The notes beneath the pieces were generated by a model. It saw only the letters and a list, made by a program, of their open reading frames with translations, did not search any database and was not told the DNA's origin. Of a DNA stretch of 7,931 bases, positions 1 through 6,656 are shown piece by piece. The stretch's first letter is position 1. Each line of letters begins with the position of its first letter. The translations under genes were made by a program, and so were the position numbers. The DNA is taken from the NCBI GenBank assembly GCA_000432655.1, contig HF986297.1:3077-11007 (forward strand), given 5' to 3'. This DNA is from Bacteroides sp. CAG:1060 (GTDB lineage Bacteria; Bacteroidota; Bacteroidia; Bacteroidales; UBA932).

Positions 1-825
1 GGTGTGGACAAATCGGCGCTTACGGCCATAGCGTTTACCCGCGGACCGGGGCTTTTGGGCTCCCTTTTAGTGGGTACGTCATTCGCCAAGGCTCTCGGAA
101 TTTCGCTTGGTATCCCTATCGTGATGGTCAATCACCTTCAGGGACATGTCCTTGCCAATTTCGTAAAGCAGCCGGACAAGCCTGTGCGGGCGCCGTCATT
201 CCCTTATCTGTGCCTGCTTGTGAGCGGAGGCAATTCCCAGATTGTGAGAGTGGACGACCCTCTGCATTTTGAAATTCTCGGCCAGACCATAGATGATGCC
301 GTAGGAGAAGCGTTCGACAAATGCTCCAAGATGATGGGGCTTGGATATCCGGGAGGTCCTATAGTGGACCGCCTCGCCAAGCAGGGTGACCCGCAGCGCT
401 TTAAGTTTGCCAAGCCGCATATCCCGGGACTTGACTACAGTTTCAGCGGCATAAAGACTTCTCTTCTGTATTTCGTCAGAGACGAGATGGCCAAGGATCC
501 GGAGTTTATGGAGAAAAACAAGGAAGATATCTGCGCATCATTCCAGAAGGCGCTGATAGACATACTTTTGGACAAGCTTATCAAGGCCGCCAAGCAGACC
601 GGAATCAAGGAGATTACAATCGGCGGCGGAGTGTCGGCCAACAGCGGACTGAGAACCCGCATAGAGGAAGAGGGACGCAAGCGTGGATGGAATACGTATC
701 TTCCTGAGTTTAAGTTTACTACTGACAATGCGGCTATGATAGCCATAGCCGGATATTATCATTATCTTGCCGGGGAGCGTGCTCCGCTTGACGTGGCCCC
801 TGTCTCAAGAATTTCAGATTTCTAA
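1..825 (+). CDS. tsaD: tRNA N6-threonylcarbamoyladenosine synthase TsaD, C-terminal part (5' end outside window)
   Basis: TsaD is the catalytic subunit that transfers the threonylcarbamoyl group from threonylcarbamoyl-AMP to A37 of ANN-decoding tRNAs, working in the cytoplasm with TsaB and TsaE. The reading frame is open from base 1, so the GTG at position 4 is an internal valine codon; about 65-70 N-terminal residues are missing against the usual length near 340. Visible family marks (numbering from base 1) are the segment AFTRGPGLLGSLLVG (11-25), the metal ligands in NHLQGH (H45, H49), the SGGN motif near 75-78, FSGIKTS, and the metal-binding Asp in TDNAAM (D242). SGGN replaces the SGGH common in other phyla. 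The coding sequence ends with TAA only 4 nt before the next start codon, so the two genes are probably co-transcribed. The promoter is not in the window. Identity is very secure. Confidence 0.97.
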   Translation, partial: GVDKSALTAIAFTRGPGLLGSLLVGTSFAKALGISLGIPIVMVNHLQGHVLANFVKQPDKPVRAPSFPYLCLLVSGGNSQIVRVDDPLHFEILGQTIDDAVGEAFDKCSKMMGLGYPGGPIVDRLAKQGDPQRFKFAKPHIPGLDYSFSGIKTSLLYFVRDEMAKDPEFMEKNKEDICASFQKALIDILLDKLIKAAKQTGIKEITIGGGVSANSGLRTRIEEEGRKRGWNTYLPEFKFTTDNAAMIAIAGYYHYLAGERAPLDVAPVSRISDF

Positions 826-829
826 GCCG

Positions 830-2353
830 ATGAAGACATTCGAGATAGTATGTCCTCTCACAAGGGAGCCCAGACTCAAGGAGATTGAGGCCAAGGCCTC
901 GGGGATGAAATGGGTGCTCAAGAAGCGCTCCATCGATGCCCGTAAGGAGCCTGTATGGCGTTATCAGTACGAAGCTTATGGCCCTGAGGACCATTATGAG
1001 CCGTATTCGCTTCCGGAATTCGGGGATGTCCATGATGCCCCTTCGGTGATTGTGGTGGGTGCCGGTCCTGCAGGAATGTTCGCTGCCCTCAAGCTTATAT
1101 CGCTGGGAGTTCGTCCGGTGGTTCTCGAGCGCGGCAAGGATGTTCATGCACGCAAGGTCGATATGGCCAGGCTTTCCCGTGAGGGAACGGTCAATCCGGA
1201 GTCCAACTATTGCTACGGGGAAGGCGGCGCCGGTGCTTTCTCGGACGGAAAGCTCTACACCCGCTCGACAAAGCGCGGAGACATACGTGAAATTCTGCAT
1301 CTGCTTGTGAAGTTCGGGGCGTCCAAGGATATTCTCATCGACGCGCATCCTCATATCGGCTCGGACAAACTGCCTGTGGTAGTGGAGAATATACGCAAGT
1401 TTATTGAGGAGAAAGGCGGAGAGTATCACTTCAGTACCAAGGTTACAGCTGTCTGTGGCAATCCTAAGGAGGGGTTCGAGGTCGAGTCTTCGGACGGGAA
1501 ACAATACTTCGGTCGCAGGGTTATTCTTGCTACAGGTCATTCAGCCAGAGATATTTATGAGATGCTGCTCTCCGCCGGAGGCGCTCTTGAGGCAAAAGGT
1601 TTCGCCATGGGAGTGAGGGTGGAGCATCCGCAGGAGAAGATCAACTGGTGCCAGTATCACGGTCAGTGGAAACCAGGTGTGCCGGCAGCGGAATATTCGT
1701 TTGTGGAGCAGGTGGACGGCAGGGGTGTATTCTCTTTCTGCATGTGTCCGGGAGGCATCCTGGTGCCATCATCTACCGAGCCGGAGACAATTGTGCTCAA
1801 CGGTATGTCCAATTCCGGCCGAACGGGCAAATTTGCCAATGCCGGAGTGGTGGTGCAGATCGAACCGGAAGATGTTCCGGGTGACAGCCCCCTGAAAATG
1901 ATGGACTTTCAGCACAAGGTGGAATCCGATATGTACAAATTCAGCCTTGGTGCCGGGGCCGCCAATCCTATGGCCGCTCCTGCCCAGAGAATGGAGGATT
2001 TCTGTCTGGGGAAAATCTCCAAGACTATGCCGGAGACCTCATATCATCCGGGAGTGGTCAGCGCTCCGCTGCATACCCTTCTTCCTGAAATGGTGGCTTC
2101 GAGGCTGCAGAAAGTCTTCCCGAGGGTCAAAATGAGGAATTATTATACCAATGCGGCTCTGCTTCTTGCAGTGGAGTCCAGAACTTCCTCCCCGGTGCGC
2201 ATACCCAGGGACTCCGAGTCTTATGAATATGTGTCCATTCCGGGAGTGTATCCGTGCGGAGAGGGTGCCGGGTATGCCGGAGGAATTGTATCCAGTGCGA
2301 TGGACGGCATCAATGTGGCTGTAGCCTGCGCCGCTTCTGTCCTGGAAGGTTAG
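830..2353 (+). CDS. FAD-dependent oxidoreductase of the uncharacterised COG2509 type
   Basis: This 507-residue protein carries an N-terminal Rossmann dinucleotide-binding motif GAGPAG (77-82) followed by an acidic residue at the end of the second strand (VVLERG, E100), as in FAD enzymes that bind the adenosine ribose. An extension of about 70 residues precedes the Rossmann fold, as in COG2509 dehydrogenases. Further marks are the glycine-rich ATGHSARD (234-241), CMCPGGILVPSS (305-315), ESRTSSPVRI (449-458) and the C-terminal CGEGAGYAGGI (476-486), which resembles the FAD-contacting end of this family. Substrate and electron partner are unknown. I chose ATG 830 because the upstream ATG at 767 would overlap tsaD by 59 nt and add 21 residues unlike the family, whereas 830 gives a 4-nt gap and the expected start MKTFEIVCPL. 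The gene ends in a tail-to-tail overlap with mnmA. The family call is firm; the function is not known. Confidence 0.9.
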   Translation: MKTFEIVCPLTREPRLKEIEAKASGMKWVLKKRSIDARKEPVWRYQYEAYGPEDHYEPYSLPEFGDVHDAPSVIVVGAGPAGMFAALKLISLGVRPVVLERGKDVHARKVDMARLSREGTVNPESNYCYGEGGAGAFSDGKLYTRSTKRGDIREILHLLVKFGASKDILIDAHPHIGSDKLPVVVENIRKFIEEKGGEYHFSTKVTAVCGNPKEGFEVESSDGKQYFGRRVILATGHSARDIYEMLLSAGGALEAKGFAMGVRVEHPQEKINWCQYHGQWKPGVPAAEYSFVEQVDGRGVFSFCMCPGGILVPSSTEPETIVLNGMSNSGRTGKFANAGVVVQIEPEDVPGDSPLKMMDFQHKVESDMYKFSLGAGAANPMAAPAQRMEDFCLGKISKTMPETSYHPGVVSAPLHTLLPEMVASRLQKVFPRVKMRNYYTNAALLLAVESRTSSPVRIPRDSESYEYVSIPGVYPCGEGAGYAGGIVSSAMDGINVAVACAASVLEG

Positions 2354-3618
2354 ATTACGCCGCTTCCGACCATTTCAGAGTCAGGGGCGTACCATACGCA
2401 GAACTGTCCCGGGGTAATACTCCTCTGAGGGGTGTCGAAGAGTACGAAAAGTCCGCTTTGCCTCATTAGGAGCGTGGCGTCTTGAAGGGGCTGTCTGTAT
2501 CGTATGCGTACCTTGTAGCGGCGCTGCTCGCCGGTTTTCATCGCAAGTTCCGGACGTATCCAGTGAATCTCTTCGGGGGCAATCCACAGGCAGCTGCGCG
2601 AAAGTCCCTTATGGTGTTCTCCTTCTCCTACGAACACGGTGTTTCGTGCTATGTCGGTATGGATTACGAACAGCGGCTCTTTGTGCCCGCCTATGGCAAG
2701 CCCTTTGCGTTGTCCGTTGGTGTAGAACTGGGCACCTTCGTGCCTGCCGATGACTTCTCCCCACGGGTTGGCCTTGTATCTTGTCTTCTTGATGTGTTTC
2801 TTCCCGGAGCGATAAGTCTCTGTCTCGAATTTAATGTCGGAGTAGTCCAGCGGCGTGGAAAGCTCCATAAGGTCACCGTCCGAGAGAGTGCCGGTGTGAC
2901 TGAGCAGTTCCATGTCATGTCTGTATTTGTCGCTGTCTTCGTAGTATCTGTCGAAGACTTCCACAACATCGCCCTCCACAGACTCGAGTTTTTGCTGAAG
3001 GAATACGGGGAGGTCAACTTTTCCCACGAAACATATTCCCTGAGAGTCCTTTTTGTCTGCTGACGGGAGGTCGGCTTCCTTTGCAAGACGCCTGACTTCA
3101 GGCTTGCAGATGTCTCCGATCGGGAACATTGCCGCGGAAAGCTGCTCCTGGCTGAGCTGGCACAGGAAATAACTCTGGTCTTTGTTGGGGTCGGCTCCGG
3201 CGAGTATCCGGCAGGAACCGTCCGGAAGAGTCTCTTTGCGGCAGTAATGTCCGGTAGCGACCATGTCGGCTCCGAGTTTGCGGGCGGCTTCCAAAAAAGC
3301 GTCAAACTTGATTTCCCTGTTGCACAGGACATCGGGGTTGGGGGTGCGGCCCTTCGAGTACTCGTCGAACATATAGTCCACCACCCTTTTTCGGTATTGC
3401 TCGCTCAAGTCAATGAAATAGAACGGGATGCCGATTTTCCTGGCGACCATCTCGGCTATGAACTTGTCTTCTTCCCACTCACAGTCACCGTGAAGGGTTC
3501 CTTCTGTGTCATGCCAGTTCTGCATGAACATGGCAAATACGTCATAGCCCTGCCTCTTGAGAAGCAGAGCGGCCACACTGGAGTCCACGCCTCCTGACAG
3601 TCCTACGCAAATTTTCAT
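2350..3618 (-). CDS. mnmA: tRNA-specific 2-thiouridylase MnmA
   Basis: MnmA activates U34 of Lys, Glu and Gln tRNAs by adenylation and inserts sulfur to give 2-thiouridine, in the cytoplasm, usually receiving sulfur from a cysteine desulfurase relay. The 422-residue product begins with the ATP-binding PP-loop SGGVDSS (8-14). The two catalytic cysteines are present as C99 in NPDVLCNREIKFD and C196 in KKDSQGICFVGK. ATGHYCR (121-127) and NKDQSYFL (145-152) are further family blocks, and YTNGQRKGLAIGG (299-311) marks the central domain, followed by a C-terminal beta-barrel-like part. Compared with the roughly 365-residue enterobacterial enzyme it is longer, mainly through an insertion at about 220-290 before the YTNGQRKG block; to my recollection related insertions occur in Bacteroidota MnmA. 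It starts at ATG 3618, almost on top of its predicted transcription start, and its TAA overlaps the stop of the convergent flavoprotein gene. Confidence 0.97.
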   Translation of the reverse strand: MKICVGLSGGVDSSVAALLLKRQGYDVFAMFMQNWHDTEGTLHGDCEWEEDKFIAEMVARKIGIPFYFIDLSEQYRKRVVDYMFDEYSKGRTPNPDVLCNREIKFDAFLEAARKLGADMVATGHYCRKETLPDGSCRILAGADPNKDQSYFLCQLSQEQLSAAMFPIGDICKPEVRRLAKEADLPSADKKDSQGICFVGKVDLPVFLQQKLESVEGDVVEVFDRYYEDSDKYRHDMELLSHTGTLSDGDLMELSTPLDYSDIKFETETYRSGKKHIKKTRYKANPWGEVIGRHEGAQFYTNGQRKGLAIGGHKEPLFVIHTDIARNTVFVGEGEHHKGLSRSCLWIAPEEIHWIRPELAMKTGEQRRYKVRIRYRQPLQDATLLMRQSGLFVLFDTPQRSITPGQFCVWYAPDSEMVGSGVI

Positions 3619-3623
3619 GGTTG

Positions 3624-3655
3624 CAAAAATACGACTTAGCTGTCAGAAATCCAAA
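3624..3655 (-). promoter_or_regulatory. Bacteroidota-type promoter of mnmA, predicted near-leaderless
   Basis: On the minus strand TTTG (3655-3652) is followed after exactly 20 nt by TATTTTTG (3631-3624). This is a full match to the Bacteroides primary-sigma consensus TTTG / TAnnTTTG with typical spacing. If transcription begins about 5 nt after the -7 box, as it appears to do at the SRP RNA in this window, the start falls near 3619, one base before the mnmA ATG. The mRNA would then have essentially no 5' leader. Match and spacing are seen directly; the start site is inferred. Confidence 0.7.
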
Positions 3656-3709
3656 GGCACTTATGGCTCCAAAACCTTGATAACTGGTGTATTGTTTGCG
3701 TATGTGGGC

Positions 3710-3738
3710 TTGGGTTATCTGTTTTTTTGCTATATTTG
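3710..3738 (+). promoter_or_regulatory. Promoter of cdd (TTG / TATATTTG)
   Basis: TATATTTG at 3731-3738 matches the Bacteroidota -7 consensus TAnnTTTG exactly. TTG at 3710-3712, 18 nt upstream, is an acceptable though weak -33 element; a better TTTG at 3695-3698 is too far away. The start would fall near 3743, leaving a leader of about 17 nt before ATG 3760. The promoter lies back to back with that of mnmA. Confidence 0.6.
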
Positions 3739-3757
3739 GCCAAATAACCATTATTTG
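3734..3757. promoter_or_regulatory. Interlocking palindromes over the cdd start region, operator or leader hairpin candidate
   Basis: ATTTGGCCAAAT (3734-3745) is a perfect 12-bp palindrome overlapping the last bases of the -7 box and the predicted start site. Its right half is shared with a second perfect inverted repeat, CAAATAA (3741-3747) and TTATTTG (3751-3757), separated by CCA. The result is three alternating ATTTG/CAAAT half-sites within 24 bp, ending 2 nt before the cdd ATG. It could be an operator for a dimeric repressor, or the second repeat could form a weak AU-rich hairpin in the short leader. A -7 box itself supplies TTTG, so part of the symmetry may be chance. No regulator is named by the sequence. 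Confidence 0.4.
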
Positions 3758-3759
3758 AT

Positions 3760-4233
3760 ATGATTCAGAAGCATATTGATATTACTTATAGTGAATTCCG
3801 ATCTGTAGATGAGATGATTCCCGAGGACAGGGAGCTTGTAGGCGCTGCAATTGAAGCCATGAGCGGAGCATACGCCCCATATTCACATTTCCATGTGGGA
3901 GCAGCAGTGCGTCTTTCCAACGGACAGATAGTCAAAGGTTCCAATCAGGAAAACGCCGCCTTCCCGTCCGGGTTGTGCGCTGAACGCACGGCAATGTTTG
4001 CTGCCAGCAGCCGTTACCCGGACAAAGATATGCTTTCCATCGCCATTGCCGGAGGTGTTCTTGGCATGCTTGGTACTTCTCCTGCGACCCCATGCGGCGC
4101 GTGCCGTCAGGTGATGGCGCAATATCAGGCCAAATCCGGGAAGCCGATGTCCGTAATTATGGTTGCAGACGGGCTTATTTGGAAATTTGACCGTGTGGAT
4201 GACATCCTTCCTCTGATTTTTAACAGTATTTAA
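3760..4233 (+). CDS. cdd: Cytidine deaminase
   Basis: This is a 157-residue zinc enzyme that hydrolytically deaminates cytidine and deoxycytidine to uridine and deoxyuridine in pyrimidine salvage; the homotetrameric class is of about this size. The substrate-binding block YSHFHVGAAV (41-50) is followed by NQEN (62-65) and the catalytic CAE motif (C73, E75), where Glu is the proton shuttle. PCGAC (111-115) supplies the other two zinc cysteines, C112 and C115. All catalytic residues are present. An in-frame TAA at 3745-3747 precludes a much longer form, and ATG 3760 gives the expected N-terminus with a helix ahead of the core. It is transcribed divergently from mnmA from a promoter with unusual symmetry. 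No terminator is visible between its stop codon and the SRP RNA 23 nt downstream, so transcripts may read into that gene. Confidence 0.96.
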   Translation: MIQKHIDITYSEFRSVDEMIPEDRELVGAAIEAMSGAYAPYSHFHVGAAVRLSNGQIVKGSNQENAAFPSGLCAERTAMFAASSRYPDKDMLSIAIAGGVLGMLGTSPATPCGACRQVMAQYQAKSGKPMSVIMVADGLIWKFDRVDDILPLIFNSI

Positions 4234-4244
4234 AAAATAATTGG

Positions 4245-4252
4245 TATATTTG
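4245..4252 (+). promoter_or_regulatory. -7 box of the SRP RNA gene
   Basis: TATATTTG matches TAnnTTTG exactly and ends 5 nt before the GGG that opens the closing helix of the SRP RNA. No good TTTG is seen at the -33 distance; the nearest T-rich stretch (4217-4221) is about 23 nt upstream. Because the RNA end can be judged from base pairing, this site serves as a local calibration of the distance from -7 box to start site. Confidence 0.6.
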
Positions 4253-4256
4253 CAGC

Positions 4257-4359
4257 GGGAAAGTCGTACACGACCAGCTCCCTCCAAATCCTCCAGGGCC
4301 GGAAGGCAGCAAAGGTAGGAGGTCGTAGCGGTGCGATGTACTAAGCTTTCCCTTTTTTT
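4257..4359 (+). ncRNA. ffs: Signal recognition particle RNA, small bacterial type (4.5S-like)
   Basis: This is the RNA scaffold of the SRP, which binds Ffh and brings ribosomes making membrane proteins to FtsY. The diagnostic domain IV core is intact. The GGAA tetraloop (4301-4304) closes the stem GCC (4298-4300) / GGC (4305-4307). It is flanked by the conserved symmetric loop CAGG on the 5' side and AGCA on the 3' side, where the Ffh M domain binds. The termini pair as GGGAAAG (4257-4263) with CTTTCCC (4346-4352). Inside that, GTACA (4266-4270) pairs with TGTAC (4337-4341) and CGACC (4271-4275) with GGTCG (4321-4325). At roughly 100 nt and without an Alu domain it is the short form. The ends are inferred from the helix and the T-run. 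Confidence 0.93.
4346..4359 (+). terminator. Intrinsic-type terminator formed by the SRP closing helix and a T7 tract
   Basis: CTTTCCC, the 3' strand of the terminal SRP helix, runs directly into seven T residues (4353-4359). No separate local hairpin precedes the T-run, so termination would depend on the long-range closing helix of the RNA itself. Such termination may be partial, which would let transcription pass into the flavoprotein gene 22 nt downstream. Confidence 0.45.
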
Positions 4360-4381
4360 GTGCGGTATCGTAAGGTTTGTT

Positions 4382-5773
4382 ATGAAGTCAGATATAGTAG
4401 TAATCGGCGGTGGAGCATCGGGCCTTATGGCCGCGTATTCGGCGGCTTCGTCGTTAGTCAAGGCCGGAAAAGCCGCTCAGGTGACAGTGCTTGAGAAGAT
4501 GCCGCGTCCTGCGCGGAAGGTGATGATTACCGGCAAGGGCAGGTGTAATTTCACGAATGTGAAGGAATGGAACGACTTCTCTTCTCATGTCCGGTCCGGT
4601 GTGTCTTTTGTCAAGTCATCTTTTTATAATTTACCTCCCTCTGCGGTCGTGAAGTTTTTCGAGGCTATGGGTATGAAGACGGTGGTGGAAAGAGGCGACA
4701 GAGCTTTCCCTGTGTCATATCATGCTTCTGATGTGGTGGATGCGCTTGTGAATGCATGTCACGGAGCGGGGGTGAAGATTGAATGTGAAGCCGTGGTTGA
4801 GGAAGTTAAAAGCATCGGCAATGGCTTTGAGGTATTGTTGCAGGACGGAGGTAAGTATCTGTGCAGCAAGGTGATAATTGCGACTGGCGGATTGAGTTAT
4901 CCAACGACAGGTTCTACCGGGGACGGCTTTGCCTGGGCCAGTGCTCTCGGGCATCATATCGTACCGACCTTTCCTTCATTGACCGCGCTTGTCCCTAAGG
5001 GATACAAGATTAAGGAAACGGAGGATACTAGGCACCCTCGGGCCGATGCTGACGACAGATTTCATATTGACAAAAGCACGCCTTTAAGTGAACTCGGGGA
5101 GAAGTTGTGCGGAATTCAGATGAAAAACGTGGGACTTTCCCTATACGTGCAGGACAATTTGGTGGATACGGATCAAGGGGATGTGGATTTTACCGATGGT
5201 GGAATTGAAGGGCCTCTTGGGTTCAGAATGAGCCGTAAGGCCGTAAAATCGATTGTTAACGGCTCGAAAGTGTCTCTTGTGATGGATTTGAAGCCTGGTG
5301 TGACCCTGACTGAAATTACCGAAAGGGTGAAGACTTTATGGAAGGAAGTGGATAAGGATCCCCGTTCGGCAAGGCTTCGCGAGAAAGAGAAATGCCGTAT
5401 TCTTCTTGGTAAACTGATGCCGTGGGACTTGATTCCGGCATTCGTGGAGATGCATCGCGAGATATATACGCTTGAGCGTAGGAGCAGGACGGAAACAAAG
5501 CTGTGGATCAATCTCGTAAGTATAGCCAAGGCATTGAAAGTGTGGCGGTTCGATATAGCGGGATATGTCGGTTATGAGCGTGCTGTGGTGACGGCCGGCG
5601 GAGTGTCGACAGATGACGTGGTGGCCAAGACCATGGAGTCAAGACTTGTGAGCGGGCTGTATTTCTGCGGAGAGGTTCTGGATGTGGATTCAGATACCGG
5701 TGGATATAATCTTCAGACCGCATTCTGTACCGGGGCGCTGGCTGGACTCAATGCCGCCAAATCTCTGAAGTAG
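4382..5773 (+). CDS. HI0933/BaiN-family flavoprotein (NAD(P)/FAD-dependent oxidoreductase, COG2081)
   Basis: The 463-residue protein opens with the Rossmann motif GGGASG (9-14). It has the family signature RKVMITGKGRCNFTN (45-59), ATGGLSYPTTGSTGDGF (167-183), TDGGIEGP (271-278), TAGGVS (404-409) and the C-terminal GLYFCGEVLDVDSDTGG (425-441). Relatives include C. scindens BaiN, proposed to act in bile-acid dehydroxylation, and a streptococcal aminoacetone oxidase. The family is broad and most members have no known substrate, so no bile-acid role is claimed. It is longer than the usual 400-420 residues; about 25-30 extra charged residues sit at roughly 211-240. Start ATG 4382 puts the Rossmann strand at the N-terminus; the in-frame ATG at 4331 lies inside the SRP RNA and would prepend 17 residues not seen in the family. 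There is no clear promoter of its own, so readthrough from SRP RNA or cdd is possible. Confidence 0.92.
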   Translation: MKSDIVVIGGGASGLMAAYSAASSLVKAGKAAQVTVLEKMPRPARKVMITGKGRCNFTNVKEWNDFSSHVRSGVSFVKSSFYNLPPSAVVKFFEAMGMKTVVERGDRAFPVSYHASDVVDALVNACHGAGVKIECEAVVEEVKSIGNGFEVLLQDGGKYLCSKVIIATGGLSYPTTGSTGDGFAWASALGHHIVPTFPSLTALVPKGYKIKETEDTRHPRADADDRFHIDKSTPLSELGEKLCGIQMKNVGLSLYVQDNLVDTDQGDVDFTDGGIEGPLGFRMSRKAVKSIVNGSKVSLVMDLKPGVTLTEITERVKTLWKEVDKDPRSARLREKEKCRILLGKLMPWDLIPAFVEMHREIYTLERRSRTETKLWINLVSIAKALKVWRFDIAGYVGYERAVVTAGGVSTDDVVAKTMESRLVSGLYFCGEVLDVDSDTGGYNLQTAFCTGALAGLNAAKSLK

Positions 5774-5790
5774 CCCCCATATTCAGGGTA

Positions 5791-5822
5791 TTGTGTGATT
5801 TTAGAAAATTTTCCTTTATTTG
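5791..5822 (+). promoter_or_regulatory. Weak candidate promoter for the nigD-sigma operon
   Basis: TTG (5791-5793) is followed after 21 nt by TTTATTTG (5815-5822), one mismatch from the Bacteroidota -7 consensus. This would start the transcript near 5827, with a leader of about 53 nt before ATG 5880. The 106-nt gap after the preceding gene makes a promoter here likely, but the match is imperfect. No convincing terminator hairpin was found between the flavoprotein stop and this site. A site recognised by the operon's own ECF factor could also lie here and would not be recognisable to me. Confidence 0.35.
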
Positions 5823-5879
5823 ATGCAAGGTTCGGACATTATCTGCATTATGTAGGTAAAGATCAAAAACTGTTTGAAT

Positions 5880-6656
5880 ATGAAAAGGATAATATTGTCA
5901 TTTGCCGTGGTGGCTGGAGTTGCATTTTCGATGACCTCCTGCGACTTTAATAAGAACGGCACGGATTATTCCAAGTTTTACGCCAATGCTCTCGTTACGG
6001 TGAAGCACGATGCTGAAGGGGTGTTCTATCTTCAGCTGGACGACAAGACTACCGCCAAGCCGAGCAATCTCAAGAAATCTCCGTTCGGGGAGAAGCAGGT
6101 AAGGGCTCTTGCACATCTTACTGTTGAGGATCAGCCTTCCACCGACATCAATAATAGCCGCTTTGACAAGGTGGTGATGGTCGATTGGATAGACAGCGTC
6201 CGCACCAAGTCCATAGTCCCTACTCTTGGTGACAGGGATTATGTGGTGTACGGCAATGACCCTGTAGATGTCGTAGGTAATTGGGTTACAATCGTGGAGG
6301 ACGGATATCTGACCCTTTCTTTCAGAGCTCAGTGGGGTAGTCCTAACAAGGTACACGCCATCAATCTTGTGAGCGGTACCGACCCTAAGAATCCGTACGT
6401 GCTGGTGCTCAGACACAATGCCTTCGATGATTACTACATTTCCGGCAGTTCTATGGATGTCAACGGAATCGTCGCATTCGACCTTGCATCACTTCCGTCG
6501 ACCGGAGGCAAGGATGTTGATCTGATCATAAAGTACAGATCCGCATATTTTGGCGGTGAGCATACCGTGAAGTTCAAGTACTGCACCGGAAAATCATCTG
6601 AGACCGGAAGCAAGCCTTCCTTTGACAAAGTAGCGAAAGGTCTTAATATCGACTGA
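5880..6656 (+). CDS. NigD-like lipoprotein
   Basis: This is a 258-residue envelope protein with a lipoprotein signal peptide: MKR, a hydrophobic stretch (4-18) and the lipobox MTSC with acylated C21. The mature part has the two-domain layout of NigD-like proteins, an N-terminal beta-rich domain at about 35-105 (residues such as FYLQLDD and VVMVDWID) and a C-terminal domain at about 125-235. The segment NWVTIVEDGYLTLSF (134-148) is the clearest family mark. The family takes its name from the fourth gene of the nigrescin bacteriocin operon of Prevotella nigrescens; the biochemical role is unknown. ATG 5880 gives a clean signal peptide; an in-frame TTG at 5874 would add only two residues. The residue after the lipid cysteine is Asp, which is not decisive for location in this phylum. 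Its stop codon shares one base with the start of the sigma gene, so the two are translationally linked. Confidence 0.85.
   Translation: MKRIILSFAVVAGVAFSMTSCDFNKNGTDYSKFYANALVTVKHDAEGVFYLQLDDKTTAKPSNLKKSPFGEKQVRALAHLTVEDQPSTDINNSRFDKVVMVDWIDSVRTKSIVPTLGDRDYVVYGNDPVDVVGNWVTIVEDGYLTLSFRAQWGSPNKVHAINLVSGTDPKNPYVLVLRHNAFDDYYISGSSMDVNGIVAFDLASLPSTGGKDVDLIIKYRSAYFGGEHTVKFKYCTGKSSETGSKPSFDKVAKGLNID

Noticed and set aside
767..829. Upstream ATG at 767 as the start of the COG2509 flavoprotein
   Set aside because: It would overlap tsaD by 59 nt and add 21 residues (MPGSVLRLTWPL...) unlike the family N-terminus; ATG 830, 4 nt after the tsaD stop, fits better.
734..1540. Long minus-strand open frame (268 codons) opposite tsaD and the flavoprotein
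   Set aside because: It is a shadow of two well-supported plus-strand genes, and its translation shows no recognisable domain.
2482..3063. Plus-strand open frame of 193 codons opposite mnmA
   Set aside because: It lies wholly inside mnmA, which has every catalytic motif on the other strand, and its translation has no family features.
4371..4379. TAAGGTTTG just before the flavoprotein start as its -7 box
   Set aside because: The spacer between TA and TTTG is three bases instead of two, and the only upstream TTTG (4357-4360) is about 10 nt away, far too close for a -33 element.
4331..4381. ATG at 4331 as the start of the BaiN-family flavoprotein
   Set aside because: The codon lies within the SRP RNA, before its terminator; the added 17 residues precede the normal N-terminal Rossmann strand. 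ATG 4382 is preferred.
3883..4461. Minus-strand open frame of 192 codons across cdd, the SRP RNA and the next gene's 5' end
   Set aside because: It crosses three well-supported plus-strand features including a structured RNA; its translation shows no domain.
4382..5773. Assigning a bile-acid dehydroxylation role (BaiN) to the flavoprotein
   Set aside because: The HI0933 family is broad, and there are no other bile-acid genes in the window; only family membership is supported.
5774..5800. Possible terminator hairpin after the BaiN-family gene (CCCCC ... GGG)
   Set aside because: The arms are only about three pairs and no T-tract follows directly.
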